Assembly (NCBI GenBank): GCA_002869585.1
Contig: PKUO01000105.1
Span: forward strand, 62,001 to 126,000
DNA: 64,000 nucleotides
Source of the DNA: Sedimenticola sp.
GTDB taxonomy: Bacteria > Pseudomonadota > Gammaproteobacteria > Chromatiales > Chromatiaceae
Direction: 5' to 3'
This document shows, in pieces, positions 27,879 through 40,636 of the stretch. Every line of letters starts with the position of its first letter. The first letter of the stretch is position 1. A program made the position numbers and the translations under genes. The notes beneath the pieces are model-generated. The model ran no database searches. It saw nothing but the letters and a program-made list of their open reading frames with translations, and was not told where the DNA came from.

Positions 27879-28346
27879 TCAGGGTAACGGCGGTGGATTG
27901 TCATTGATCATACGCATAAACGCCAAAAGCTCCGCCCTGTCGGAATCCTTGCGAATCCCCCGGAAATTCATTATCCGGCCAGGTACGGCACGATCGGTTT
28001 TTGTCAGATAATAATTCAGTGTGTCCAGGGTCCAGGTATGACCGGAATTACGCATGGCGTCCGAATAGGTGAAGCCTGGCATGCTGCCAGCCTTGCGACC
28101 GATAATATTCCACAGATGAGGACCCTTGCCATGGCCTCCCTTCTGTTTATGATCATGACAGGAAGAGCATTTACGCATAAACGACTCCTTGCCCGCGTCA
28201 GGACTTGCATTACGCAACATCTCCTTGAATTCTTCGCTCATTACCGGTTGATACTCCGCAAGTGTACCCTCCTCTTCTGCACTCCATGCAAGTGAAGCTG
28301 TAACCAGTAAAACCACCGCAACTGCATAATTCAAACCGCTTTTCAT
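27879..28346 (-). CDS. Exported class I cytochrome c
   Basis: A 155-residue monoheme cytochrome c for periplasmic electron transfer. The signal peptide covers about residues 1-22 (VAVVLLVTASLAWSAE). The heme motif is CSSCH near residue 60, followed by a class I core (KGPHLWNIIGRKAGSMPGF) and the likely Met ligand in GRIMNFRGI. The fold resembles c-550/c-552 cytochromes of oxidase and sulfur pathways. Start ATG at 28344-28346. The electron partner cannot be identified from the context. Confidence 0.88.
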   Translation of the reverse strand: MKSGLNYAVAVVLLVTASLAWSAEEEGTLAEYQPVMSEEFKEMLRNASPDAGKESFMRKCSSCHDHKQKGGHGKGPHLWNIIGRKAGSMPGFTYSDAMRNSGHTWTLDTLNYYLTKTDRAVPGRIMNFRGIRKDSDRAELLAFMRMINDNPPPLP

Positions 28347-28538
28347 CGTAATTCCCTCTAATCCTCAGACACCAGAATACAGACAGCTCAGACGAAAGAC
28401 GCCTACACCCCCCACTAAAAATAGCAGGATTAAACAATTCTCAGTTAAATATTGCGCTGAATTGCAACGAATACAAGGCATCCCGGGCAAAACATCAGAT
28501 TCATTTTCAGTGCCGATTCGAGTGGAAACAGACTGAAT

Positions 28539-28949
28539 CTATGCCCTGGGTGGAGGTATGGAGTAGGTGCCCACAGCGTGGGCTACAGGCTCGTCGTTGC
28601 CTTCGGAGTAGAGAGTCACCTCCCCCACAACCAGCGATTTGCCAGTCTTCATCAAACCGCAAACCCCGATGATGTCGTTTTCCGGAGAGGGTTTTCTCAG
28701 AAAATTGATGGTCAGCCCGGTCGTGACCGCAAGGGGAACGATACCGATCTGGCCGAGTATCGCCACATATAGGGCGACATCCGCCACCGCCATCAATACC
28801 GGACCTGATACCGTACCGCCGGGACGCAGTTCATCCGTACCGATTTTGTGTCTGACCGTTGCAGAGCGGTTGCCGACCTCCTCAACAATACACTTGCTTT
28901 GAGGAAATTCGGAACACATGAATTCGATGATTGTCTCTTTCGAGGCCAC
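28539..28949 (-). CDS. PaaI-type hotdog-fold thioesterase
   Basis: A 136-residue hotdog-fold protein that probably hydrolyses an acyl-CoA or acyl-ACP thioester. The family segment LRPGGTVSGPVLMAVADVALYVA corresponds to the PaaI motif, with Asp in place of the catalytic acid and Arg-Pro where many members have His-Gly. LTINFLRKPSP and the late YSEGNDEPVAHAVGTYS strands follow. It starts 23 bases after the ligA stop and may be read from the smc-zipA-ligA transcript. Substrate unknown. Confidence 0.8.
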   Translation of the reverse strand: MASKETIIEFMCSEFPQSKCIVEEVGNRSATVRHKIGTDELRPGGTVSGPVLMAVADVALYVAILGQIGIVPLAVTTGLTINFLRKPSPENDIIGVCGLMKTGKSLVVGEVTLYSEGNDEPVAHAVGTYSIPPPRA

Positions 28950-28972
28950 AGTGTCTCCTAGTGCCTGTTACA

Positions 28973-32043
<3,071 letters not shown>

Positions 32044-32067
32044 ACGGATTCAGCCTTGGTCGGTTAA

Positions 32068-35000
32068 TTACATTGCCGCCAGTTTGGCAGCCTCTTCCAC
32101 ATCCACTGACACCAATCGGGAAACGCCGGGCTCGTGCATGGTGACACCAGTGAGCTGGTGGGCAATCTCCATGGTTATCTTGTTATGGGTAATAAATATA
32201 AACTGGACACGGTCGGACATGGATTTTACCAGTTCACAGAAACGAGCGACATTGGCATCATCCAGCGGTGCATCCACCTCGTCCAGCATACAGAAGGGCG
32301 CCGGATTGAGCTCGAAGATGGCAAACACCAGCGCCACGGCAGTCAGGGCCTTCTCACCACCCGACAGCAGATGAATGCTTGAGTTGCGCTTGCCAGGGGG
32401 CCGCGCCATCACCGTGACTCCTGTTTCCAACAGATCGTCACCGGTCAACTGCAGGTAGGCGTGCCCACCGCCGAACAGTTTAGGGAACTTCTCCTGCAGA
32501 CCGGTATTGACCTTATCGAAGGTCTCCTTGAACCGGGTGCGTGTCTCGCGGTCGATCTTCTTGATGGCGTTTTCCAGGGTCTCCAGGGATTCGGTAACGT
32601 CCGCATGCTGGGCGTCCAGATAGTGCTTACGTTCGGACTGCTCCTGAAACTCGTCGATGGCCGCCAGGTTGATAGGACCGAGACGGCGAATGCGCAGATC
32701 AATGCGCTCCACCTCTTCCTGCCAGACGCTTAACGTGGCGTCGCCCTGCATCTCCATAAAAAGCTGTTCCCGCTGGAAACCGCTTTCGTTAATCTGTTCC
32801 TCGATGGTCTTGCGCCGAATCAGCACTTCCTGGCGCTGCATCCTTACCTGGTCCAGCGCCGAGCGCTGCTCCTGCACCCACTGCTCCGCTTGACTGCGAT
32901 CCTGTTCCAGGGCGCGCAGCCGGGCATCGATCTCTTCCAGCGACTGGCGCGACTTGGCCAGTTGCGCCTCGACCTCGATGCGCAACTGCAGCTGTTTCTC
33001 CAACTCCTCGCTCTTCTCCAGCAACGGCATCTGCCCCTCTTCCAGGGCGGCGCGCAGCTCCTCGCGCCGGGTCGTCAGATGAGAGAGTTGCCCCTTCATG
33101 CGATCCAGGCTCTGGGTGAGTGATTGCTGGGAACTGCGCATGGATTCGATACGCAGGGCGATCTCATGGGCCAGGCTGCGCTGCCGGCTGGCCTCCTCGC
33201 GCACCTCGGTGAGGCGGTTTCTCAATTCGTCACGACGCTGAATCAGGGCTTCACGCCGCTCGCCCAGGCTCTCCATCTCTTCCAGTGCCGTGTGCAGACG
33301 GCCACGGGCCACTTCCAGATCCTCTCTGCCCTGGGTGATCTGCTGCTTCAGCTCCTCGATATCCTTGGTAATGCTTTCCGAACGATGCTGCAGGTGTTCG
33401 ACGCGGGTGCGCTTTCCGCTCAGGGACGAGCGTATATCGGAGAGGGCGCGATTGATCTCGTTGACCTCACGCTGGGTCTGTTCGCGCATCTGCTCATTTT
33501 CGCGGACCCGCTCACGACCACTTTGCAGTGTCTCCTGCAGTGTCTCGACCTTCTCGTCGAGAATGGCGATCTGTTCACCCAGTTCACGGATTTCACGCTC
33601 TCGCTCAAGCACGCCCGAGGCGCCTTCCGACTCTCGGTTGAGACGTATCCAGTTGATTCCCACCCAGATGCCGTCCCGGGTGACAATTGATTGGCCCGCT
33701 TTCAGGCTGGTCCGCAGCTGCAAGGCCTGAGCCAGATCATCCGCCAACAAGACGCCTGCGAGCAATCCGGACATCGGCCAGGGCGCCTTGATCTTGGAGA
33801 GCAGCGTGTCGCTGCCGGAGTCGGCAGCTGGCTGAAAGGCCGAAGTATCCAGCAGGGAGAGCGCCCCGGCCTGGAGCTTGGCGAGTTCCAGGCTCAGCGC
33901 GTCGACGCCCTCGACACAAACCGATTGTAGATGGAAACCAAGTACGGTTTCTACGGCCTGTTGCCAGTCGGATTCGACTTCGATCTTTTCCGCAAGCCGC
34001 GCTGCCTTGGCCAGTCCCTGCTCTTCCAGCCATTCGGTGACGGCGTTCTCCTGTTTCCCGAGCGCCGCCTGCTGCAAGGCTTCGAGCGAGGCATGCCGTC
34101 CGCGGGATGTCTGCTGCCGTTCGCGCGCCTCATTCAGTTCATTGGTCCGGTGATTGTTCTCTTCACGCAGCTGGCTGATCTGCTGGATGGTACTGGCCAG
34201 CTTCTCCTGCAATCCTGATATCTGCTCCTGGCGCTCCTCTTCCTGGGCCTCCAGCTCGCGGATGTCCTGTACCAGTTTATCGTCACTCAGACGCTCCAGC
34301 TCGTCATGCATGCGCTCGATGCGCTTTTGCAGGTTCTGCTCCTGCTGCTCCTGGTGATTGATGCGGGTACGCTCCACCTGGGCGGTCTGGGCCGGTTCGG
34401 CTGCCTGTCGGTTGAAGTTTTCCCATTCGCTCTGCCAGTTCTGCATCGCCTGTTCAGACTCGGCCAGGCGCTCGGCGGATATCTCTTCGATGCCCCTGGC
34501 CTCTTCAAAACGCGGGGTTTCCTGGCCGAGCCGCAGAATCAGCTCCTGCAGGCGCGACTCGTCCTGATGCTGATGATCGGTCGATTCCTGCCAGGCCTGT
34601 TCGGTGATGTGCAGATCCTGCTCATGCTGGGAACGGCTCTCCTTGATAAACTGGATCGACTGTTCCAGCCGGGCGATATCGCTGCCTACAGCGTAGAAGC
34701 GGCCCTGCACGGTATTGAAATTGTCGTTGGCCTCGACATGCAATTCACGTTGCTGCTCGATATCGGCCTCGTGTCGACGCTGTTTGGCGATTGCCGCTTC
34801 CAGGTCGGTCTCACGTTCGGTGATGGCCTTCTCCCTGGTCTGGGTCTCCTCATCGAGCACCCGCCAGCGCAAGGCGAGCAGTTCCGCCTTGAGACGACGC
34901 TCCTGCTCCTTATAAACCTTGTAGCGTTCTGCGGTGGCCGCCTGACGTTGCAGGTGCTGCAATTGTTTATCGATCTCCTCGCGCAGGTCGTTCAGGCGGT

Positions 35001-35574
35001 CGAGATTTTCGCGGGTGTGCTTGATGCGGTTCTCGGTCTCGCGCCGCCGCTCCTTGTACTTGGATATACCAGCCGCCTCTTCCAGAAAGGCGCGAAGGTC
35101 TTCGGGCCTGGCCTCGATCAGCCGGGAGATCATCCCCTGCTCGATAATCGAGTAACTGCGCGGGCCTAGACCGGTCCCGAGAAACAGATCGGTAATATCG
35201 CGCCGTCTGCAGCGCACATTGTTCATGAAATAGCTGGACTGCCCATCGCGCGACACCTGGCGTTTGACCGAGATGGTGTTGTACTGGGCATACTGGCCAC
35301 CGGCGCTGCCGTCGCTGTTGTCGAACACCAGCTCGATCGTGGCGGTACCCACGGGTTTGCTGCTGTTGGAACCGTTGAAGATCACATCAGCCATGGATTC
35401 GCCGCGCAGCATCTTAGCGGATGTTTCCCCCATTACCCAGCGTACGGCATCAATGGTATTCGACTTTCCACAACCATTGGGACCGACCACTCCGACCAGA
35501 TTACTCGGGAAGTGAACAGTGGTTGGATCGACGAAAGATTTGAATCCCGCGAGTTTTATTTTTTCCAGACGCAT
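32068..35574 (-). CDS. smc: Chromosome segregation protein SMC
   Basis: A 1168-residue SMC ATPase that organises and segregates the chromosome with ScpA and ScpB. Walker A is GPNGCGKSN near residue 32 and the signature motif is LSGGEKALTAVAL. Walker B is FCMLDEVDAPLDDANV. Two long coiled coils (about 165-500 and 670-1010) flank a hinge (about 515-660, SVCVEGVDALSLELA). No ScpA/ScpB genes lie in the window. It heads the smc-zipA-ligA operon and is divergent from queF. Confidence 0.97.
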   Translation of the reverse strand: MRLEKIKLAGFKSFVDPTTVHFPSNLVGVVGPNGCGKSNTIDAVRWVMGETSAKMLRGESMADVIFNGSNSSKPVGTATIELVFDNSDGSAGGQYAQYNTISVKRQVSRDGQSSYFMNNVRCRRRDITDLFLGTGLGPRSYSIIEQGMISRLIEARPEDLRAFLEEAAGISKYKERRRETENRIKHTRENLDRLNDLREEIDKQLQHLQRQAATAERYKVYKEQERRLKAELLALRWRVLDEETQTREKAITERETDLEAAIAKQRRHEADIEQQRELHVEANDNFNTVQGRFYAVGSDIARLEQSIQFIKESRSQHEQDLHITEQAWQESTDHQHQDESRLQELILRLGQETPRFEEARGIEEISAERLAESEQAMQNWQSEWENFNRQAAEPAQTAQVERTRINHQEQQEQNLQKRIERMHDELERLSDDKLVQDIRELEAQEEERQEQISGLQEKLASTIQQISQLREENNHRTNELNEARERQQTSRGRHASLEALQQAALGKQENAVTEWLEEQGLAKAARLAEKIEVESDWQQAVETVLGFHLQSVCVEGVDALSLELAKLQAGALSLLDTSAFQPAADSGSDTLLSKIKAPWPMSGLLAGVLLADDLAQALQLRTSLKAGQSIVTRDGIWVGINWIRLNRESEGASGVLEREREIRELGEQIAILDEKVETLQETLQSGRERVRENEQMREQTQREVNEINRALSDIRSSLSGKRTRVEHLQHRSESITKDIEELKQQITQGREDLEVARGRLHTALEEMESLGERREALIQRRDELRNRLTEVREEASRQRSLAHEIALRIESMRSSQQSLTQSLDRMKGQLSHLTTRREELRAALEEGQMPLLEKSEELEKQLQLRIEVEAQLAKSRQSLEEIDARLRALEQDRSQAEQWVQEQRSALDQVRMQRQEVLIRRKTIEEQINESGFQREQLFMEMQGDATLSVWQEEVERIDLRIRRLGPINLAAIDEFQEQSERKHYLDAQHADVTESLETLENAIKKIDRETRTRFKETFDKVNTGLQEKFPKLFGGGHAYLQLTGDDLLETGVTVMARPPGKRNSSIHLLSGGEKALTAVALVFAIFELNPAPFCMLDEVDAPLDDANVARFCELVKSMSDRVQFIFITHNKITMEIAHQLTGVTMHEPGVSRLVSVDVEEAAKLAAM

Positions 35575-35742
35575 GGGGCGCTAAGATACAGCCAGCAGGA
35601 GTATGTGACAAGCACTGACAACAATGCCTAATAACTTTAACTATATTATTTATTCCATTGTATTTATTATATTAATTATGCTTTTGTCTAATATTTGATC
35701 AGCGCCTTTTACTCACAACTTCTGATCACTGATCGAGTTGCG

Positions 35743-35748
35743 TATAAT
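35743..35748 (+). promoter_or_regulatory. Probable sigma-70 -10 box of queF
   Basis: A perfect TATAAT (35743-35748) is preceded by TTGCG and, 17 bases upstream, by the weak -35 candidate TTCTGA (35720-35725). Transcription would start near 35755, leaving a leader of about 31 bases, too short for a preQ1 riboswitch. Confidence 0.5.
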
Positions 35749-35785
35749 CCCACCCCGTTCGCTAATCTCAATTTGGAAATTGTCT

Positions 35786-36175
35786 ATGCCCAGCCAACCC
35801 AGCAAGAATCTGGAAACCTTTGATAACCCGCAACCCCAGCGGGACTACACCATCCGCATTCGCGTCCCGGAGTTTACATGTCTCTGCCCGAAAACAGGCC
35901 AACCGGACTTTGCCGAGCTGACCCTGGAGTATGTCGCCGACAAACTCTGCGTGGAGTTGAAGGCACTGAAAATGTATGTCTGGTCATTCCGAGACACCGG
36001 CGCTTTCCATGAGGCAGTGACCAACAGGATTCTCAGCGATCTGGTCACAGCCATCCAGCCGCGTTTCATGCGTCTGACAGCCGATTTCAACGTGCGCGGC
36101 GGCATCTATACCACCGTCGTTGCCGAGCACCGCGATGAAAACTGGCAGCCACCGGTTGCTGTGACCCTTCCCTGA
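35786..36175 (+). CDS. queF: QueF, NADPH-dependent preQ0 reductase (short type)
   Basis: Reduces the nitrile of preQ0 to preQ1 in queuosine synthesis. At 129 residues it is the short, single-module form (B. subtilis-like), not the two-module E. coli form of 282 residues. The catalytic cysteine lies in [16 protein letters not shown]. The NADPH/substrate segment reads [20 protein letters not shown], where E and K are the family residues. The frame is open from 35738, but [15 protein letters not shown] starting at 35786 is the family start. Its stop is followed five bases later by the sugar-kinase frame. Confidence 0.95.
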   Translation: MPSQPSKNLETFDNPQPQRDYTIRIRVPEFTCLCPKTGQPDFAELTLEYVADKLCVELKALKMYVWSFRDTGAFHEAVTNRILSDLVTAIQPRFMRLTADFNVRGGIYTTVVAEHRDENWQPPVAVTLP

Positions 36176-36179
36176 GCAC

Positions 36180-37466
36180 TTGTCGGGGCAACCGGTATTT
36201 CTGGGAATCGATGTCGGCACCTCCGGGTGCCGGCTCGCCATTATCGATTCAGACGGGCTGTTTATCGGGGAGCTTGCCCTGCCCCTGCCAGAACCTGCAC
36301 ATCCCGGCCCGGGCCAGTCACAGCAGGAACCGGTCATCTGGTGGGAAACGGTTCGCAGCCTGCTCAAGACGTTTTCCAACCGTTATGCCGGGTATCAACC
36401 CCAAGCTCTGGCGATAGACGGTACCTCTTCGACCCTGCTGATATGCGATAACAACGGCGCACCCCTGCATCCAGCGCTGATGTACAACGACAATCGCTCC
36501 CTGGAACAGCTTGCGATTCTGCAAAAAACTGCCCCAAACGACAGCCCGGTCCTCGCCGCCAGCTCCAGTCTGGCCAAGGCACTGTTTTTTCATGCGCATT
36601 TTAGTGAACGGAAAAACGCTCATCTGCTGCACCAGTCAGACTGGTTGTTGGGCCAGTTGGCAGGACGCTTCGACGTGAGTGACGAGAATAACTGTCTGAA
36701 GCTGGGCTACGATGCCACACATCGTCAATGGCCAGATTGGCTGGCCAGACTGCCTATCCCGAAGTGCTGGTTTCCCCAGGTTTTTCCGGCAGGCACGCCA
36801 ATCGGGCTCATCGACAGGAGAGTGTCAGAAGAGCTCGGTTTACCCGACGGTCTGCAACTGATCACTGGTACCACGGATTCAACAGCCGCAGCACTGGCTA
36901 CCGGGATCTCCCGGCCCGGCCAGGCAGTGACCTGTCTCGGCAGCACCCTGGTGTTGAAAATACTATCCGAGAAACCGATCTTCGCTGCCGAGCAGGGTAT
37001 TTACAGCCAGCGCATCGGCGATTTATGGCTGGTGGGCGGGGCCTCCAACAGCGGCGGAAATGTACTCAGGAAACTCTTCACGGAAGACGAGATAGCAGGA
37101 TACACCTCGCTGATTGATCCCGATAATCTGACCGGCCTGGACTACTACCCTCTGTCCACGCCCGGAGAGAGGTTCCCTGTCAACAGCCCTGATTTAGTAC
37201 CAAGACTCGCGCCCCAACCAAAAGACCGTGCACGCTTTTTCCAGGGTGTTCTGGAAGGAATAGCCCGCATAGAGGCACAGGGTTATCATCTGCTCATGCG
37301 ACTGGGTACGCCAGAGATCACGGAAATTCACTCGATTGGCGGAGGGTCTGTCAATCAACCCTGGCGAGAGATAAGGGAGCGGTTCATTGGCAAAACTGTG
37401 CTGATTGCACCGCATCAGCAGGCGGCTTTTGGGGCAGCTCTGTTGGCAATGCGTTCGTCCAGTTAG
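36180..37466 (+). CDS. FGGY-family carbohydrate kinase
   Basis: A 428-residue sugar kinase (xylulokinase / ribulokinase type) that phosphorylates a pentose or related sugar. The ATP-binding fold starts with FLGIDVGTSGCRLAIID. Substrate-region residues are visible in AIDGTSSTLLICD and PALMYNDNR. The second nucleotide-binding half contains ITGTTDSTAAALATG and SIGGGSVNQPW. It is shorter than typical xylulokinase (about 480). Its closest match by impression is the D-ribulose kinase-like group of cyanobacteria. The start is TTG at 36180-36182, because no ATG is available between the queF stop and the conserved start. Substrate uncertain. Confidence 0.82.
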   Translation: MSGQPVFLGIDVGTSGCRLAIIDSDGLFIGELALPLPEPAHPGPGQSQQEPVIWWETVRSLLKTFSNRYAGYQPQALAIDGTSSTLLICDNNGAPLHPALMYNDNRSLEQLAILQKTAPNDSPVLAASSSLAKALFFHAHFSERKNAHLLHQSDWLLGQLAGRFDVSDENNCLKLGYDATHRQWPDWLARLPIPKCWFPQVFPAGTPIGLIDRRVSEELGLPDGLQLITGTTDSTAAALATGISRPGQAVTCLGSTLVLKILSEKPIFAAEQGIYSQRIGDLWLVGGASNSGGNVLRKLFTEDEIAGYTSLIDPDNLTGLDYYPLSTPGERFPVNSPDLVPRLAPQPKDRARFFQGVLEGIARIEAQGYHLLMRLGTPEITEIHSIGGGSVNQPWREIRERFIGKTVLIAPHQQAAFGAALLAMRSSS

Positions 37467-37478
37467 GCAATTAATGGG

Positions 37479-38552
37479 TCAGTAACTGACAACCCTATTT
37501 CGACCTGAGTTCTTTGCCTGATAGAGTGCGGTATCGGTGCGCTTGTATATGGAGCCGACCGTATCGCCCTGAGTATACTCGGTTACACCAAAACTACTGG
37601 TCAGTTTCAGTGAATTATACAATTCAGCCTCAGAGATCAGGCATCTGATCTTTTCTATGCTTAACATGGCCTGTTCAAGATCCACTCCAGGCAGAATAAT
37701 GAAAAACTCATCACCCCCCCAACGGCCGAGAACATCCGTTTCACGGATATTTTCACGTGTCAGCTGACCAATTTTCTGCAGCACCAGATCGCCCACCTGA
37801 TGCCCACAGGTGTCATTGATTGTCTTGAAGTTGTCGATATCAAACAAGGCCACGGAGAACGGTGACCGGTAGCGTTTGGAGCGGGCGATTTCATGATTGA
37901 GTTCCTTCTCGAGTTTCTGGCGATTGTATATCGCTGTCAGATAATCGGTATTGCTTAACTGGTCGATTTGCTTGATGTTTTCTTCCAGTTTACGATTTGC
38001 CTCCTGCAATTCCGAGGTACGTTGTTTGACCAGGTTTTCCAGGGTGAACTTATCCTCACTCAGCAGTTCGTTTTGACGATGCAAGGTGAATTGCGCAATT
38101 TTCTGCTCATGAATATCCAGATGGGCGCCGATCATGCGGGCCACTGAACCATCCGGGTTTCTTTCGACAATCTTTCCCTGATCCCTGATCCAGAGATACT
38201 CACCACCGGCCTTGCGACAGCGGTATTCGATCTCGTAGGTCGCTATACTGCCGCTCGTATAGTCCTCAAAGTGCTGCATGACTGTGGCAAAGTCATCCGG
38301 GTGAATGACGTTTTCCCAGGTAAAGACCGTTTCCGGAAACACACCCACGTCATAATCGAGCATACGATACCAGCCGGGGCTGCGCTCAACATGGCCGGTT
38401 TTCGCCTTCCAGTCCCAGACACCCTCCTGGATGACCTCCAGAACGTAGCCCAGTTTTCTCGCATCACCCTGATCGGGTGTTGTATCGTCCGGATCGTTCA
38501 TAATCTCTTGAATCTGATGCCATTGTTCAGTCTGTTGAGGGTCTTTAGACAT
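37479..38552 (-). CDS. PAS-GGDEF diguanylate cyclase
   Basis: A 357-residue soluble enzyme that makes cyclic di-GMP. One PAS domain of the PAS_3 type spans about residues 30-150 (VWDWKAKTGHVERSPGWYRM ... RCRKAGGEYLWIRDQG). A coiled coil follows (about 155-190), then the GGDEF domain (about 192-355) with the active motif RWGGDEFFII. The product-inhibition site RxxD (RETD) lies five residues upstream. No membrane segment is seen. It converges with the sugar-kinase gene and lies downstream of the broken chemoreceptor. Confidence 0.92.
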   Translation of the reverse strand: MSKDPQQTEQWHQIQEIMNDPDDTTPDQGDARKLGYVLEVIQEGVWDWKAKTGHVERSPGWYRMLDYDVGVFPETVFTWENVIHPDDFATVMQHFEDYTSGSIATYEIEYRCRKAGGEYLWIRDQGKIVERNPDGSVARMIGAHLDIHEQKIAQFTLHRQNELLSEDKFTLENLVKQRTSELQEANRKLEENIKQIDQLSNTDYLTAIYNRQKLEKELNHEIARSKRYRSPFSVALFDIDNFKTINDTCGHQVGDLVLQKIGQLTRENIRETDVLGRWGGDEFFIILPGVDLEQAMLSIEKIRCLISEAELYNSLKLTSSFGVTEYTQGDTVGSIYKRTDTALYQAKNSGRNRVVSY

Positions 38553-38692
38553 GAGCTATGCCGTTTCGCGTCCGATTAAAGTCATCATTAATCCAAACTT
38601 ACCCGATAAATATTAGGCTACTCTGAACATTCAGCCTTCACTATCACCCTACTGATGCGGCGCCCAGTTCATAGACGGACACCGCCAGGCAT

Positions 38693-40321
38693 TCAAAGCC
38701 TGAACTGGCTAACCTGCGATTCCATGTTTTTCGCGCTTGCAGCAATATCCCTGCCTGACAACAGCAGGTTATTCGCCTCCTCTCCGGTATGCCGGGAGAG
38801 CTGATTTATGCTGGTGATACTGCGATGTATCTCCTCGGTGACTGCCAGTTGCTCAGTTGAGCTGACGGCGATCTGCTGGTTCATCTCTGCGATCGCCGCA
38901 ACCGCATTGGCAATGGTCGCCAAAGACCGCCCAGCGGAAGCAGCCTGCTCCACGCTTGTATCCGCCTGCTGGCGACTCTCGCTCATCACCTTCACCGCCT
39001 GTGCCGCTCCTTGTTCGAGTTTTTCGATCATGGTTTGAATTTCACTGGTCGAGTCCTGGGTCCGCCCAGCCAGCGTTCGTACCTCATCGGCAACCACCGC
39101 AAAGCCCCGGCCCTGTTCACCGGCACGCGCCGCTTCGATTGCCGCATTGAGTGCGAGCAGATTGGTTTGTTCGGCAATTCCGCGGATGACATCAAGCACC
39201 TTACCTATGTTCTATACATCCGCCTCGAGTTTCTGGATGACGTCAGACGCGCCTTCAACATCTCTGGCAAGGCCTCCAATCGCCTGGATCGTCTGTTCCA
39301 CCACACTGGTGCCTTCGACGGTGGCCTGATCGGCCTCTCGCGCGGCTTCAGCTGCACGCTCTGCATTACCGGAGACCTGACTGACCACGGTCGTCATCTG
39401 ATCCATGGCGGTGGCCACTTGGTGAATGTCGCTCTGTTGCTGGTCGAGATCTTTTTGGGTGCTCTGAATGATCACTGAAAACTTATCGGAGGCAATAGTC
39501 AGATCAGTCGCGGAATTGCGCACGCTCTGGATGATTCGGCCCAGATGATCCTTGACCTTCTGGGTATCCTTGACCACATCTCCCAGTTGCCCATCAAACT
39601 CCGGGATATCCGCCGGGGAAAAATCGCCGGTGGCAAAGCGGTTGAGGCAGGCTGAGATATGCCGGGTTGGCGCTATGACCACCCGTCGGACCATCCAGAT
39701 ACTAAGTGCAATGATAGCGACCAGCGACAATACGGACAGAAAAACAGAACCCGTGATGGTGCGAGTCCCTTCACTCTTCAACGCACTGGTCTTGTCTGAA
39801 ACGGACTGGGTTATCGCCTGGGCCGCCTGAGCCAACACCTCGGTAGGCTCGCGGTCAATGCCCTTCACGGCCTTGTCACCCGCGGCTGGTTCGAATCCTG
39901 CTTCCTTGAACTTCACCAGACCCTCGCGATAGGCCTGCCCCATAGTGCTGTGTGATTTGATAAAGTCTTCCAGAAGCTGCTTGGCTTCAGGCTGCCTGAT
40001 TTCCCCCAGCAATCGGGTCGCGAGTTCCCTGAGTTCCATCTCTTTCGCTTCGAATTTTCCCCAGTATTTGGTTAGATTATTTTGATCATAGCCACGCAAC
40101 AGCACATTTTTCCACTCCTGCACCTGCTCCTTGAAGCCTGCCTGGACGATCAATATGGCCCTCTCGTTACTAACCTGTTCGTTCAATGCAACATCATAAA
40201 TTCCGATGATCCTTGAAAGGGACCAAAATCCGTAAAAGGTCGATCCTCCGATCAGAAGCGAGCCGACCAGCATTAGCATGGTCAGACGCAACTCCAATGT
40301 CTTGGCCTTGAAAAACATCAT
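38693..40321 (-). pseudogene. Methyl-accepting chemotaxis protein interrupted by in-frame TAG
   Basis: One 542-residue chemoreceptor if the TAG at 39212-39214 (codon 370) is read through. Order: membrane helix (about 12-34), periplasmic four-helix sensor (about 40-190), second helix (about 200-222), HAMP (about 223-275) and signalling domain with hairpin tip [20 protein letters not shown]. The stop replaces a residue in the helix just before this tip (KLEADV[15 protein letters not shown]), where Gln would be natural (CAG to TAG). The truncated protein would lack the CheA/CheW-binding tip and should not signal. I took the ATG pair near 40321 as start because GGGAGAGG lies directly upstream. 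No frameshift is seen on either side. Confidence 0.88.
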
Positions 40322-40636
40322 CCTCTCCCTTGGTACCTGGTTTTCTTTATGGTTTTCGGTATTGATTTTGTACAAACCCGGCATGTGTTTCTGCGAATAC
40401 GCCATTTAACCGGATCTGCCCATTTACCGATCGCGTTTTCAACTAAATAAATGCAAAGTTATCTGGAAAACCCATATAACGCCCGGAGTACGAAAATCTT
40501 TAGCATCTGGATACAAAAAACCAAGAAATTCACAGAGTTAAGGAATTTATTTCATATGAAAGGTAATCAGGACGATTATCTAAGGGGAAGGAGTGGCTGT
40601 TGAACAAACCCCTGCGGCGCGCAAAAACTGCAACAG
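40322..40636. other. 315-base region between hydrolase and chemoreceptor genes
   Basis: No gene is supported. The part next to 40321 carries the ribosome-binding site of the chemoreceptor gene. AT-rich sequence at 40440-40560 may contain its promoter, but I could not fit a convincing sigma-28 or sigma-70 box. No strong terminator is seen after the hydrolase gene. Confidence 0.4.

Noticed and set aside
34306-35169. Plus-strand open frame of 287 codons, Leu-rich
   Set aside because: Antisense to the smc coiled-coil region; Glu/Gln codons read backwards give the Leu/Phe-rich product.
35575-35785. preQ1 riboswitch before queF
   Set aside because: The likely promoter leaves only about 31 bases of leader, and no H-type pseudoknot pattern is visible.
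40440-40480. Sigma-28 promoter for the chemoreceptor gene
   Set aside because: A GATCGGTAA-like -10 is present, but no TAAAG-type -35 at the required distance could be found.
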